A DNA stretch of 64,000 nucleotides from DATKRB01 sp963794215 (GCA_963794215.1 CAWCCQ010000004.1:186001-250000); one strand, 5' to 3'. Positions 48,156-57,887 are shown, counted from the first letter of the stretch. Program-made: numbers and translations. The notes: generated by a model from the sequence alone, not told the origin.

Positions 48156-49359
48156 GTGACCGATCTCGAGCAGTTCGCCGAGCGGGCCAGGTCCTGGCTG
48201 GCAGCAAACGCCGACAAATACGCCCCGAGCGGGACCGCCGATCCGGCCGAGAGCCGAGCGTTTCGCATGGCGCTGTGGGATGCCGGGTTCCTCGGGATCA
48301 CCCTCGACCCGGCTTACGGCGGCCAAGGGCTGACCAACGCCTACCAGAAGGCCTTCAACGAAGAGATGGCCAGCTACCGGCTGCCGCCGACCTCCGAGGC
48401 GGTCACGACCGGCATCTGTGCCCCTACCCTGCTGGACTTTGGGACCGAGGACCAGAAGCGGTGCCACATCGCCCGCATGATCCGGGGCGAAGAGACCTGG
48501 ACCCAGCTGCTCTCCGAGCCGGGGGCAGGCTCGGACCTCGCAGGGCTCCAGACCAGGGCGCTGCGCGACGGGGACGAGTACGTGATCGACGGGCAGAAGG
48601 TGTGGACCTCGGGCGCTCGCAGCAGCGACTTCGCGCTCTGTATGGCTCGCACCAATCCTGACGTTCCCAAGCATCAGGGATTGTCGATGTTCATCGTCGA
48701 TCTGTCGTCGCCCGGCGTCACCATCCGGCCCCTCAAGCAGATGAACGGCGACTCGCACTTCAACGAAGTCTTCCTCGACGCCGTGCGCGTGCCGGCGAGC
48801 TCGATCGTCGGAGCCGAGAACGACGGCTGGCGTGCCCTGCTCGCCATGCTCACCCACGAGCGGCTGGCGCTGGGTGCGGGGACGGGTGCTGGAGGCGGGG
48901 GCCAGAGCTGGGCTCGTGCCTCTTCGGGAAGGTTCATCGCGGTGGCCCGAGCGCGGCGGGCTGAGCGACGACCCGGTCGTTCGGCAGGAGATCGTGAAGA
49001 TCTTCGTCGCCGAACGGGTTCTCGCGTACATGGGCCAGAAGATGCGCGACGAGATCGCGGCGGGGATCGAGGTGGGCGCAAAGGGCTCGGTGGCCAAGCT
49101 GGCGACCGCACTCCTTGCACGTCAGGCCTCCAACCTCGGGATGGTGCTGGCCGGGCCGGCCGCTCAAGCCTGGACACCCGATGCCGCCGAAGGCGGTGCC
49201 GAGGCCCGAGAATCGCTGAGCTCGCCGATGACCGCCATCGCCGGGGGGACGAGCGAGATCCAGCGGAACACCATCGGGGAGCGGGTGCTGGGGCTGCCCA
49301 AGGAGCCCCAGCTCGATCGCGACCTTCCGTTCCGCGAGATCCTGCACAATGCCCGCTGA
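48156..49359 (+). CDS. Acyl-CoA dehydrogenase, frameshifted
   Basis: About 400 residues. GTG 48156 has AAGGAG upstream. The first frame shows acyl-CoA dehydrogenase sequence: LWDAGFLGITLDPAYGGQGL, then QLLSEPGAGSDLAGLQTRAL and VIDGQKVWTSGARSSDFALC, the FAD and substrate regions. Between about 48,880 and 48,960 the frame changes, and the C-terminal domain continues (VKIFVAERVLAYMGQKMRDE, SSPMTAIAGGTSEIQRNTIG, ERVLGLP). The enzyme oxidises an acyl-CoA to the 2-enoyl form using FAD; chain preference is unknown. The break is probably an indel error because both ends are well conserved. The next gene overlaps its last 11 bases. Confidence 0.85.
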
Positions 49360-50437
49360 GCAGTCGTCGCCGGTGACCAGCGTCGCTCCTTCGGGTCTGC
49401 CGCCGGTCGAACGAGTCCGGCCCGGGCTGTGGAGCGTTCCGGTGCCCCTGCCCAACAACTCCCTGCGCTACGTCTTCGTCTACGTGTTCGAGACCGACGA
49501 CGGGCCCTATCTGGTCGACACGGGCTGGAACACCGACGAGGCGTTCGGCGCACTGACGGCCGGGTTGTCGCACCTCGGCACCTCGGTGGAGGCGGTTCGA
49601 GGCGTGCTCGTCACGCACATCCACCCGGACCACTACGGGCTCGCCGGTCGGGTACGTGAGGCGTCGGGCGCGTGGGTTGCACTCCACCCGGCGGACGCAG
49701 CACTCATCAAGGGTCGCTATGAGGACCCCACGGCGCTGCTCGACGGCATGGGCTCGATGCTCCGTCGCATGGGGGCGCCGTCCGACGAGATCCCCGCGCT
49801 CCAGAACGCCTCCATGCCCGTGCGCGGCCTCGTCGACGAGATCCAGCCCGACGTCCTGTTGGAGGACGGAGATCGACCTGAGGTGCCGGGTTGGGATCTG
49901 CGGTCGATCTGGACGCCCGGGCACTCACCTGGACATCTGTGCTTCTGGGAGCCGGCCAATCGCCTGATGCTGTCGGGCGACCACGTGCTGCCGCGCATCA
50001 CCCCTAACGTCTCGCTGCATCCTCAGTCGGGTGACGACCCACTCGGGGACTTCCTGCGGTCGCTCCACAAGTTGGAGCCGTACGAGGCGGACGAAGTCCT
50101 TCCGGCGCACGAGCATCGGTTCGTTGATCTGCGCGCCCGGCTGCGTGAGTTGGAGGCCCACCACGAGCACCGGTTTGCCGAGATCCTCGCGTCGATCGAC
50201 GCTGGATCCACCACGGCCTGGGAGATCGCCGGCCACATGCAATGGTCGAGGCCCTGGGAGCGGATCGACGGGTTCATGCGGCGCGCCGCGGTGGGTGAGG
50301 CGCTCGCCCACCTCCGGGCCCTCGAGCGGCGAGGGGTGGTGCACGAAAACCCCGGGGAGCCCTCGACCTGGGACCTGACGTCGCCCGATGGGTGGATCGA
50401 TCCGGCGCGCGCCACGGGCGCATCGCAGGAGGGGTGA
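49349..50437 (+). CDS. Metallo-beta-lactamase-fold hydrolase
   Basis: 362 residues from ATG 49349. The binuclear metal motif H90-I-H92-P-D94-H95 is complete (GVLVTHIHPDHYGLAGRVRE), and later ligands appear in WTPGHSPGHLCFW and LMLSGDHVLP. The C-terminal 100 residues form a winged-helix-like domain (WERIDGFMRRAAVGEALAHL) as in the LACTB2 / glyoxalase-II-like group of this fold. A thioester or phosphodiester substrate is likely but cannot be specified. It overlaps the acyl-CoA dehydrogenase gene, which suggests a link to acyl-CoA metabolism (inference). Confidence 0.87.
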   Translation: MPAEQSSPVTSVAPSGLPPVERVRPGLWSVPVPLPNNSLRYVFVYVFETDDGPYLVDTGWNTDEAFGALTAGLSHLGTSVEAVRGVLVTHIHPDHYGLAGRVREASGAWVALHPADAALIKGRYEDPTALLDGMGSMLRRMGAPSDEIPALQNASMPVRGLVDEIQPDVLLEDGDRPEVPGWDLRSIWTPGHSPGHLCFWEPANRLMLSGDHVLPRITPNVSLHPQSGDDPLGDFLRSLHKLEPYEADEVLPAHEHRFVDLRARLRELEAHHEHRFAEILASIDAGSTTAWEIAGHMQWSRPWERIDGFMRRAAVGEALAHLRALERRGVVHENPGEPSTWDLTSPDGWIDPARATGASQEG

Positions 50438-50492
50438 CGCCCGCGCTGGCACCGCACGCGGTCGGCTGGTGACGACTCGCCGCGTCGAGCAG

Positions 50493-51383
50493 ATGTCCAC
50501 CCGGGTCCATCTCCTCGATGGCACGTACGAGCTCTTCCGGCAGTTCTTCGGCCAGCCGCCGCGGCGAGGTGAGGACGGCACCGAAATCGCGGCCGTTCGC
50601 GGGGTGATCATGTCGGTCCTCTCGATGCTCGGAGACGGCGTCACCCATCTCGGGGTAGCCACGGACCACGTCATCGAGTCGTTCCGCAACGCGCTGTGGC
50701 CGGGGTACAAGACTGGCGAGGGCATCGACCCGGCATTGTGGGGACAGTTCGAGCTCCTGGAGCGTGCGCTGGACGCCATGGGTGCGGTGGTGTGGCCCAT
50801 GGTGGAGTTGGAAGCCGACGACGCGCTGGCCTCGGCGGCCTCGGTGGCTGGTGCCGACGCAGCAGTCGGCCAGGTGCTGATCTGCACGCCGGACAAGGAT
50901 CTGGCCCAGTGCGTGTCGGGTGGCCGTGTCGTCCAGCTGGACCGCCGCAGTGGACAGATCTTCGACGAGGAGGGCGTCCGGGCCAAGTTCGGCGTCGCAC
51001 CTGAGTCCATCCCCGACTGGCTGGCGTTGGTGGGCGACGCCGCAGATGGCTTTCCGGGCCTGTTGGGATGGGGGCGCCGATCAGCAGCGACCGTGCTGGC
51101 CCACTACGGGCACATCGCCTCTGTGCCCGACGACGTGGCCGATTGGGAGCCTTCGGTACGTCGCTCGGTCCGGGGCGCCGCCACGCTGGCCGGTCGCCTC
51201 GCTGAAGACCGCTCCCTGGCCGAGCTCTTCTGCGACCTTGCCACGCTCCGAGTGGAGCCGGACATCGTCAGCTCCGTCGAGACACTGCGATGGAACGGCC
51301 CGCGTCCGGAGTTCGAAGAGATCTGTGGCCTCCTCCGCGACCCGGTGCTCTTCGACCGGGCCAGCGCGCTCGGCGCGAGCTGA
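50493..51383 (+). CDS. 5'-3' exonuclease / flap endonuclease-like protein
   Basis: 296 residues from ATG 50493; GTG 50470 could add eight residues. It is of the type found at the N-terminus of DNA polymerase I: VHLLDGTYELFRQFFGQPPR, then VELEADDALASAASVAGADA and LICTPDKDLAQCVSGGRVVQ, which hold the metal-binding acids, and LALVGDAADGFPGLLGWGRR, the helix-turn motif that in PolA reads VGD-SDNIPG-G. The missing Asn/Ile there makes it a divergent, free-standing form, probably for DNA repair. It converges on the ligase gene (7 bases apart). Confidence 0.85.
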   Translation: MSTRVHLLDGTYELFRQFFGQPPRRGEDGTEIAAVRGVIMSVLSMLGDGVTHLGVATDHVIESFRNALWPGYKTGEGIDPALWGQFELLERALDAMGAVVWPMVELEADDALASAASVAGADAAVGQVLICTPDKDLAQCVSGGRVVQLDRRSGQIFDEEGVRAKFGVAPESIPDWLALVGDAADGFPGLLGWGRRSAATVLAHYGHIASVPDDVADWEPSVRRSVRGAATLAGRLAEDRSLAELFCDLATLRVEPDIVSSVETLRWNGPRPEFEEICGLLRDPVLFDRASALGAS

Positions 51384-51390
51384 GCGACGC

Positions 51391-52455
51391 TCAGGAGCCC
51401 GCGGCGAACACCTCGGAGAGCTCGGTGGGGACTGGCACCTCGAGCTGGTCGTAGGTACACGAGCTCGGTCGCCGATCAGGGCGCCAACGGCGGAAGGACG
51501 TGGCGTGCCGGAAGCGGTCGCCTTGGAGATGGTCGTAGGCCACCTCGCAGACCAACTCGGCAGCCAAAGGGCTCCAGCTCAGATCTTTGCCGGCGCTCCA
51601 CCGGCTGGCTCCTCCGGGCACGCGGCCAGTCGGCTCCCCGGACGCAGGGGGAGCCCACGGGTGGTCCGCGGACCCCGCGCGGTAGGGCTCGAGCTCGTCC
51701 ACCAAGGCTGCTCGGCGCACCGCGCTGAAGCCCGACGCCACCCCCACGTGGTGCAGGACGCCGTGGTCGTCGTACAGGCCGAGCAGCAAGGAGCCGACTC
51801 CGGCGCCGTCCTTGTGGGGTCGGAACCCCCCGACCACACAATCGGCGGTCCGTTCGTGTTTGACCTTGAGCATCACCCGCTTGCCTGCTTCGTAGGGCTG
51901 GCCTGCCCGCTTGACCATCACGCCGTCGAGGCCAGCGCCTTCGAAACGCGAGAACCAATCCTGGGCGACTGTCAGATCGCGGGTGAGGGGGGTGAGGTGC
52001 ACAGGGGGACCGCTGTCGTGGAGCAGGTCCTCGAGCTGCGCCCGGCGCTCGGAGAAAGGCTCGTCGCGCAGGTCCCGCGCGTCGCGAGCCAGTAGGTCGA
52101 AGGCGACGAACGACGCCGGAGTGGCCGACGCCAGCTCGTCGACCCGTCGTTTGGCCGGATGGATCCGTTGGCTCAGCGCGTCGAAGTCCAGCCCGCCTGG
52201 TCCGGTCACGACGATCTCGCCGTCGATCACGCAGGGGGTGGTGAGCCTCTGAGACAGGGCCGTAACCAGCTCGGGAAAGTAGCGGGTGAGTGGTCGTTCG
52301 TTGCGGCTGCCGAGCTCGATCTCCTGGCCGGACCAAAAGACGATGCAGCGGAACCCATCCCACTTGGGCTCGTACAACAGGTCGGTGCCCGCCGGCAGCT
52401 CGCTGGCCGGCTTGGCCAGCATCGGGGCCACGGGGGGTACCACGGGCGAGCTCAC
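51391..52455 (-). CDS. ligC: ATP-dependent DNA ligase (LigC type)
   Basis: 354 residues. The nucleotidyl motif is EPKWDGFR with Lys31 as the adenylated residue. Further motifs: SRNERPLTRYFPEL, VIDGEIVVTG, FVAFDLLARDARD, EGAGLDGVMVKRAGQPYEAG and KVKHERTADCVVGGF, as in the actinobacterial LigC group. The OB-fold domain makes up the C-terminal third (GVASGFSAVRRAALVDELEP). It seals nicks in double-stranded DNA, probably for repair and end joining. A HhH-PHP gene and a LigD-type polymerase gene follow upstream on the same strand, which suggests a shared repair pathway. No ku gene is visible. Confidence 0.93.
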   Translation of the reverse strand: MSSPVVPPVAPMLAKPASELPAGTDLLYEPKWDGFRCIVFWSGQEIELGSRNERPLTRYFPELVTALSQRLTTPCVIDGEIVVTGPGGLDFDALSQRIHPAKRRVDELASATPASFVAFDLLARDARDLRDEPFSERRAQLEDLLHDSGPPVHLTPLTRDLTVAQDWFSRFEGAGLDGVMVKRAGQPYEAGKRVMLKVKHERTADCVVGGFRPHKDGAGVGSLLLGLYDDHGVLHHVGVASGFSAVRRAALVDELEPYRAGSADHPWAPPASGEPTGRVPGGASRWSAGKDLSWSPLAAELVCEVAYDHLQGDRFRHATSFRRWRPDRRPSSCTYDQLEVPVPTELSEVFAAGS

Positions 52456-52498
52456 CGGGCGATGGTACCCAGTCCTCCGATCGCCAGCCCGGGTCCGC

Positions 52499-53528
52499 TC
52501 ACGACGACCGTCCGGTCCAGGTGAGCAGCTCGGCGAGCGGCCAGGTGTTGACGACCTGGTCGATCCTCACCCCGGCGTCGACCGCCTTTTCGCAACCCCG
52601 AGGCAGCCATTCGAGCTGCCCAGGGGCATGCGCGTCGGTGTCGATGGCAAAGAGGCACTCGTGGCCCACCGCCAGCTCAAGGAGCTCTTGGGGCGGATCC
52701 TGGCGTTCGGGTCGTGAGTTGATCTCCACCGCGGTGCGGGTGCGACCACAGGCACCGAACACGGCGTCGGCGTCGAACGTCGAGGGTGGGCGCCCCCGGC
52801 CCACCACGATCCGACCGGTGCAGTGACCGAGCACGTCGGTGTGCGGGCTCTCGATCGCGGCGAGCATGCGCTTGGTCATCGGCTCCGACTCCATGCGCAG
52901 GTGCGAATGCACGCTCGCCACCACCAGATCGAGCTCGGCCAACAGCTCCTCGTTCTGGTCCAAGGTGCCGTCCTCCAAGATGTCGACCTCCATGCCGGTC
53001 AGAGATCCGGAACGGAGCCAGCTCCGCGTTCAGCTCACGGACCACATCGAGCTGCTCGGCCAGTCGTTCGGCGGACAAACCGTGCGCGACGGTGAGGCGC
53101 GGGCTGTGATCGGTCAAGGCCAGGTAGTCGTGACCCAAGGCGATCGCGGCCTCGGCCATCTCGCGAATCGGGTTGGCGCCGTCCGACCAATTCGAGTGAC
53201 TGTGGCAGTCGCCCGCCAGCCGAGCCAGCAAGCGGCGCGCTTCGGGGCGGACCGCGGTCGACTCGTCGGTGCGGAGCCTGGCGGACTCGAGCGACGCCAG
53301 GTATTCGGGAACCTGCCCATCGAGCGCCTCCCCGATGACCCGCGCGGTCGAATCGCCGACGCCCGGAAGGCTCTTGAGCTTTCCGGCGGCCGCCAACGTG
53401 GCCAGGCGTTCGGGCGCTACGTCGGCCACCGACCGGGCCGCACCCCGGAACGCCCGCACCTTGTAAGCATCGGCACCGTCCCGTTCGAGTAAGTAGGCGA
53501 TGCTGCTGAGGGCGTCGACAGGATCCAC
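52499..53528 (-). CDS. HhH-PHP (PolX-like) putative phosphoesterase, frameshifted
   Basis: About 343 residues from GTG 53528, which has GGGAG five bases upstream and begins two bases after the polymerase stop. The first 85 residues resemble the 8-kDa and helix-hairpin-helix part of PolX (DPVDALSSIAYLLERDGADA, LKSLPGVGDSTARVIGEALD). Then comes a PHP domain: GDCHSHSNWSDGANPIREMA and YLALTDHSPRL, continuing after a one-base shift near 53,000-53,012 with GMEVDILEDGTLD, VVASVHSHLRMESE and CLFAIDTDAHAPGQLEWLPR. There is no polymerase palm. It is probably a metal-dependent phosphodiesterase or nuclease in DNA repair. Confidence 0.82.
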
Positions 53529-53530
53529 GG

Positions 53531-54538
53531 CTACTCCCGTCGAGCCCGGCTCGGCGCCACCCGGGGTGCTTCGTCGGGTTGCTTTGGGTACTCGGGTGGC
53601 CACGGGGCGTCGTGCAGACCAGCCGCCCGATCGCGGGTCGCCAGGTCAACCAGCGGTTCGAGCTCCTGGGGATCGTCGGCCATCGCTGCCCACGGGTCTC
53701 CGCGCATGCGCAGGCGCTCGGGCACCGTCTCGATCGTGAGTTCCTCGGGCTCGATCGTCGCCAGCTCGTCCCAAGCGAAGGGCGTGGACACCTGGCCGCC
53801 GGGTCGTGGGCGAGCGAACCACGCCCCGAACACGGTCCGGTGGGGGGCGTTCTGGTTGAAGTCGACGAAGATGCGCCGACCTCGCTCCTCTTTCCACCAG
53901 TTGGCGGTGATGAGCGCCGGGTGTCGCCGCTCGAGCTCCCGTCCGAGCGCCACAGCCGCGGCCCGCACCGCCACGCTGTCCCACCGTGGCCGGAGTCGCA
54001 CATAAACGTGGATTCCGCGATTGCCGGTGGTTTTGGGGTACCCGGTCATCCCCAGCTCCTCGAGGAGCTCACGGGTGCATGCGGCCGCCTGGCGCACGTC
54101 GTCGAAGTTCGTACCGGGCTGGGGGTCCAAGTCGATGCGCAGCTCGTCGGCATGCTCGGGGTCCGAGGCGAGGTAGCCCCACAGGTGCAGGCCGAGGCAA
54201 CCCAGGTTGACGGCCCAGGCGATGTGCGCAGTGTCCGCTACCACCAGCGCGTTGGACGCCGTGCCGTTTGGGGTTGCCACCGTCGTCGTCTCGAGCCACT
54301 CGGGGGCACCCTTGGGCACCCGCTTCTGGAAGAAGGACTTGCCTGCGGCGCCGTCGGGGTAGCGCTCGAGCATCGCCGGCCGTCCCCGGGCCGTGCGGAG
54401 CAGGGCGTCGCTGACACCGACGTAGTAGGCGACCAGGTCGCCCTTGGTCGCCCCCAGGGCGGGGAAGTACACCTTGTCGGGATTCGAGATCGTCACGTTC
54501 CGACCGGCGATCTGCTCGGTCCGTTCGTTGGCCGGCAC
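53531..54538 (-). CDS. ligD: LigD-type polymerase/primase (NHEJ)
   Basis: 335 residues forming only the polymerase domain of LigD, an archaeo-eukaryotic primase fold. Motifs: ISNPDKVYFPALGATKGDLV, FFQKRVPKGAPEWLETTTV, the metal site LRIDLDPQPG (Asp136, Asp138) and TTGNRGIHVYVRLRPRWDS, then RGRRIFVDFNQNAPHRTVFG with the third acid. In other bacteria this fills gaps during non-homologous end joining. Ligase and nuclease functions are on separate genes here. It begins at ATG 54538 and ends two bases before the HhH-PHP start. Confidence 0.92.
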   Translation of the reverse strand: MPANERTEQIAGRNVTISNPDKVYFPALGATKGDLVAYYVGVSDALLRTARGRPAMLERYPDGAAGKSFFQKRVPKGAPEWLETTTVATPNGTASNALVVADTAHIAWAVNLGCLGLHLWGYLASDPEHADELRIDLDPQPGTNFDDVRQAAACTRELLEELGMTGYPKTTGNRGIHVYVRLRPRWDSVAVRAAAVALGRELERRHPALITANWWKEERGRRIFVDFNQNAPHRTVFGAWFARPRPGGQVSTPFAWDELATIEPEELTIETVPERLRMRGDPWAAMADDPQELEPLVDLATRDRAAGLHDAPWPPEYPKQPDEAPRVAPSRARRE

Positions 54539-54671
54539 GATCCGACCCTACCGTCGACCGGTTCGCTCTCGTCGACCGGGCATCTCGGACCGTCGTGCGA
54601 CCCCAAGGTCGGGTTCGCTGTGCCCGTGGCCCCCCGGACCCGGCCCGCAGGGCCTGTGGTAGACCAGGCCT

Positions 54672-55601
54672 ATGGACACGCGAAAGATCGGATCGCTGGA
54701 GGTCTCGCTCGTCGGTCTCGGTACCAACAACTTCGGTTTCGGCATGACCGAGGATGCGGTGGGACCGGTGGTCGGTCAGGCCATCGACTCGGGGATCAAC
54801 TTCTTCGACACGGCGGACTCTTACGGCGACAGCGAAGAACGGTTGGGGCGGGCGCTCGGCACCCGACGCGACGACGTCGTGATCGCCACCAAGTTCGGGA
54901 GTCCGGTGGGCAAGGAGACGCAGGGCGGTGCCGCCCCGCTCTACGTTCGCCAAGCGGCCGAGCGCAGCTTGGCACGCCTCGGCACCGATCGGATCGACTT
55001 GTACCAGCTGCACCGTCCGGACCCATCCACGCCGATCGCCGAGACGCTGGCCGCCCTGGGCGAGTTGGTTCGCGAGGGGAAGGTGCTCGAGATCGGGTGC
55101 TCCAACTTTTCGGCCGACCAGCTGGCTGAAGCCGAAGCGGCCGTGGAAGACGGTGCGGCTCGGTTCGTGAGCGTGCAGAACCAGTACAACCTGCTCCAGC
55201 GAGAGGACGAGTCGGCGGCGATCCCGGCTTGTGAGCGGTTAGGACTCGCCTACCTTCCCTTCTTCCCCCTCGCCAGTGGGCTCCTCACGGGCAAGTACGC
55301 CCGCGGCCAGGCGCCGGCGGAGGGTACCCGGCTGCAGCGATGGGGCGACCGGGCGTCAGGCATGCTCAACGAACACAATTTCGACCTGATCGACAAGCTC
55401 ACCAGCTGGTCGAGTGCCCACGGGCACTCGTTGCTCGATCTGGCCATCGGGTGGCTGGCGTCGAAGGACGTGGTCGCCTCGGTGATCGCCGGGGCCACCC
55501 GACCCGAGCAGGTTCGAGCCAACGTGGCAGGCGGCAGTTGGCGGCTGAGCGCCGAGGAGGCAGCCGAGGTGGACGCCCTGACTGCACCTGGGACTGCTTG
55601 A
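54672..55601 (+). CDS. Aldo/keto reductase
   Basis: 309 residues. The catalytic tetrad of the AKR barrel is visible: Asp46, Tyr51, Lys74 and His114 (INFFDTADSYGDSEERLGRA, VIATKFGSP, LYQLHRPDP). The C-terminal NADPH site is represented by SVIAGATRPEQVRANVAG. It reduces an aldehyde or ketone with NADPH; the substrate is unknown. It lies divergent to ligD and just before the mogA/moaB gene (11 bases), which may only reflect shared transcription. Confidence 0.93.
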   Translation: MDTRKIGSLEVSLVGLGTNNFGFGMTEDAVGPVVGQAIDSGINFFDTADSYGDSEERLGRALGTRRDDVVIATKFGSPVGKETQGGAAPLYVRQAAERSLARLGTDRIDLYQLHRPDPSTPIAETLAALGELVREGKVLEIGCSNFSADQLAEAEAAVEDGAARFVSVQNQYNLLQREDESAAIPACERLGLAYLPFFPLASGLLTGKYARGQAPAEGTRLQRWGDRASGMLNEHNFDLIDKLTSWSSAHGHSLLDLAIGWLASKDVVASVIAGATRPEQVRANVAGGSWRLSAEEAAEVDALTAPGTA

Positions 55602-55612
55602 CTCCGACCCCG

Positions 55613-56080
55613 ATGGATCTCTACGCCAAGGTACTGACGGTGTCCGAGTCGGTCCACGGCGGTACACGCGAGGACCGGTCGGGAGCGGTGCTGGTCGAAC
55701 GGCTCGAGGCGGCCGGCTTCGAGGTGATCGGACGGTCGGTGGTGCCCGATGGAGTGCAGCCGGTGGCCACCGCGTTGGTGGAGCTGTGCCGTGGGTTCGC
55801 CGGCCTGGTGGTGACGACGGGTGGTACGGGGTTCGCACCGACCGACCTCACGCCTGAGGCGACCGAGTCGGTGCTCGACCGGCGGGCGTCGACGCTGGCC
55901 ACGGCCATGCAACTCTCGGATCCCAAAGGCAGGCTCTCGCGGGGGACAGCGGGCACCCGCGGGGGAGCGCTCGTCATCAACTTGCCCGGCTCGCCAAACG
56001 GTGCGCTCGAGTGTCTCGAGGCGGTGCTCGACGTGGTGCCCCATGCCCTCGAGCTGATGGCCGGCGGCCACCCGCACTGA
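55613..56080 (+). CDS. mogA: MogA/MoaB-family molybdopterin adenylyltransferase
   Basis: 155 residues from ATG 55613; the open frame upstream lies within the aldo/keto reductase. Family motifs: KVLTVSESVHGGTREDRSGA, VVTTGGTGFAPTDLTPEATE (TTGGTG is the molybdopterin-binding loop) and INLPGSPNGALECL. The product adenylates molybdopterin before MoeA inserts molybdate. Whether it is MogA or MoaB in the strict sense cannot be told. It converges on moeA, 17 bases away; the cofactor would serve the molybdenum hydroxylase encoded at 46.5-47.9 kb. Confidence 0.88.
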   Translation: MDLYAKVLTVSESVHGGTREDRSGAVLVERLEAAGFEVIGRSVVPDGVQPVATALVELCRGFAGLVVTTGGTGFAPTDLTPEATESVLDRRASTLATAMQLSDPKGRLSRGTAGTRGGALVINLPGSPNGALECLEAVLDVVPHALELMAGGHPH

Positions 56081-56097
56081 GCCCAGGTCGCTCGAGG

Positions 56098-57336
56098 TCA
56101 GCTGGCCGGGGCCATCCCCCCCGCGTCGGTGAGGAGCACCTCGACGCTCTCGCCTCGGGCGATCCCCTCGCCGTCGGGCACCAACGCGAGCCCGTTCGCT
56201 CGCGCCATAGCCCAGAGCATGTGAGATTCTTGGGTCCCCGACACGCGCACGTGCACGAGCCCGTCGACCCCGTGGTGGGCGACGACCCGGACAAGGTGGA
56301 GCTTGCCGTCGGGCCTGCGCTCGAGGGGTGTGTCGGTGATCGCTACCACCCGGGGTCGGTCTAGCTCGGCGTGGCCTCCCATCTGCCGTAGGGCCGGACG
56401 AACGAACAGCTCGTAGCTCACCAGTGCAGACACCGGGTTCCCGGGAAGCCCGAACACCGGCGTCCCGTCCTCGGCCAGGGTTCCGAACGCCAAGGGCCGG
56501 GCGGGCCTGATGGCGATCTGCATCCACCGCATGGAGCCCCCACTCAGCTGGTCGAGCACGACCTTCACGTAGTCGACGTCCCCCACGCTCACACCGCCGC
56601 TGCTGACGAGCGCGTCGCAGGAGGCGGCTCCTTCGAGCAGGACGTTGGTGATCGCGACGGGATCGTCGCCCACGATGCCCAGATCCACGACCTCGTGACC
56701 GTCGCTCGCCAGGCGCGCGAGCAGGGTGTAGCGGTTCGCGTCGCGGATCCGGCCCGGAGCTAGGGCTCCGGGCCCTTCGGTCAGCTCGTCGCCGGTCGAG
56801 AGCACGCCCACCTTTGCGCGACGGCGGACGAGCGGACGATAGACGCCGATGCTGGCCAGCACCCCGAGGTGCCCGGGACCGAGCAGCTCGCCAGCGGCGA
56901 AGACCACGGCGCCCTCGGCCACGTCCTCGCCAGCTCGGCGTATCGACGTGCCCGGCGCGACGGTGCCCTCGATGACGACCGCCGACCCCTCGTCCTCGGT
57001 GCGCGTGCGCTCGACCATGCACACCGCGTCGGCACCCGGGGGCAACGGAGCTCCCGTCATGATCCGCACCGCTTCGCCGCGGTGGACCTCCATGGTGGGC
57101 GCGGAACCCGCCAGCAAGTGTCCGATCACCTTCAAGGGGCCCCGAGACGACGTCGTGTCAGCGGCGATCAGCGCGTAGCCGTCCATGGAGGAGGTCGTGA
57201 AGGGGGGGACCGGATGGGGGGCGACTACCGGCTCCGCCAGCACCTTCCCGAGAGCTTCGCCGAGCCCAACCAGTTCGAGGCCGAGTGGGGCACACGCCTC
57301 GAGCACGACGCGTCGGGCCACGTCGAGGGTGGTCAT
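56098..57336 (-). CDS. moeA: MoeA, molybdopterin molybdenumtransferase
   Basis: 412 residues. Motifs of MoeA in order: EPVVAPHPVPPFTTSSMDGY, then RIMTGAPLPPGADAVCMVER, VGVLSTGDELTEGPGALAPG, VSSGGVSVGDVDYVKVVLDQ and FGLPGNPVSALVSYELFVRP. It inserts molybdate into adenylated molybdopterin. The C-terminal domain IV is complete. It converges with mogA. ATG 57336 is preceded by GGGAGCC. Confidence 0.95.
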   Translation of the reverse strand: MTTLDVARRVVLEACAPLGLELVGLGEALGKVLAEPVVAPHPVPPFTTSSMDGYALIAADTTSSRGPLKVIGHLLAGSAPTMEVHRGEAVRIMTGAPLPPGADAVCMVERTRTEDEGSAVVIEGTVAPGTSIRRAGEDVAEGAVVFAAGELLGPGHLGVLASIGVYRPLVRRRAKVGVLSTGDELTEGPGALAPGRIRDANRYTLLARLASDGHEVVDLGIVGDDPVAITNVLLEGAASCDALVSSGGVSVGDVDYVKVVLDQLSGGSMRWMQIAIRPARPLAFGTLAEDGTPVFGLPGNPVSALVSYELFVRPALRQMGGHAELDRPRVVAITDTPLERRPDGKLHLVRVVAHHGVDGLVHVRVSGTQESHMLWAMARANGLALVPDGEGIARGESVEVLLTDAGGMAPAS

Positions 57337-57436
57337 TGCGGGCTCCCTTCGGCTCGACCGACGGCCGATACTACCGACGTTGGGGCGCTGAGGCCTGGGC
57401 GCGGGTTGCCAATGGCCGGTCTGCTAAGCAGGGTCG

Positions 57437-57883
57437 GTGACCGTACCGGCTGATCCTGCGAACGGCATCGCCGACGAGGGCCCCTCCCTCTTCCGGCGCG
57501 GACACCCCGCGGCCGACTTCCTGCGATCGTGGTCGTGGCCGGTGGTCGAGCAGCGTCCCGGCCTGCTGCGAGTGCGTGCCGTGATGCCCGACACCGTCAA
57601 GAACCCACGAGGAGAGCTGTTCGGGGGCTTCACCGGTACGTACGTGGACTTGGTCGCCATCGCCACGGTGCACGGTTCGTTGGAGCCCACGACCTCGGTG
57701 TGGCTGGCGACGACCAGCATGCGGCTCGAATACCTGGCGCCGGTAACCGGTCCGGAGTTCGATCTCGAGAGCAAGCTCGTCACCACCCGAGGCCGAACGA
57801 GCGTGGTCGACACCCGTTTCCTCGACGAGGACGGTGCGGTCAGCGTGCACGCAGTCACCACGCTGCGGGCCCTGCCGGTTTGA
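57437..57883 (+). CDS. PaaI-like hotdog thioesterase
   Basis: 148 residues from GTG 57437. The hotdog fold is suggested by MPDTVKNPRGELFGGFTGTY with N-x-x-G-x-L-x-G-G, the common helix start of PaaI-type thioesterases, followed by TSMRLEYLAPVTGPEF and RGRTSVVDTRFLDEDG. It likely hydrolyses an acyl-CoA thioester. It lies divergent to moeA and convergent (four bases) with the enoyl-CoA hydratase-like gene, in a neighbourhood of acyl-CoA enzymes. Confidence 0.85.
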   Translation: MTVPADPANGIADEGPSLFRRGHPAADFLRSWSWPVVEQRPGLLRVRAVMPDTVKNPRGELFGGFTGTYVDLVAIATVHGSLEPTTSVWLATTSMRLEYLAPVTGPEFDLESKLVTTRGRTSVVDTRFLDEDGAVSVHAVTTLRALPV

Positions 57884-57887
57884 CCGC

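Noticed and set aside
55250..57022. 590-codon minus-strand open frame
   Set aside because: Runs opposite the aldo/keto reductase and mogA/moaB and through moeA in another frame; Arg-rich shadow sequence.
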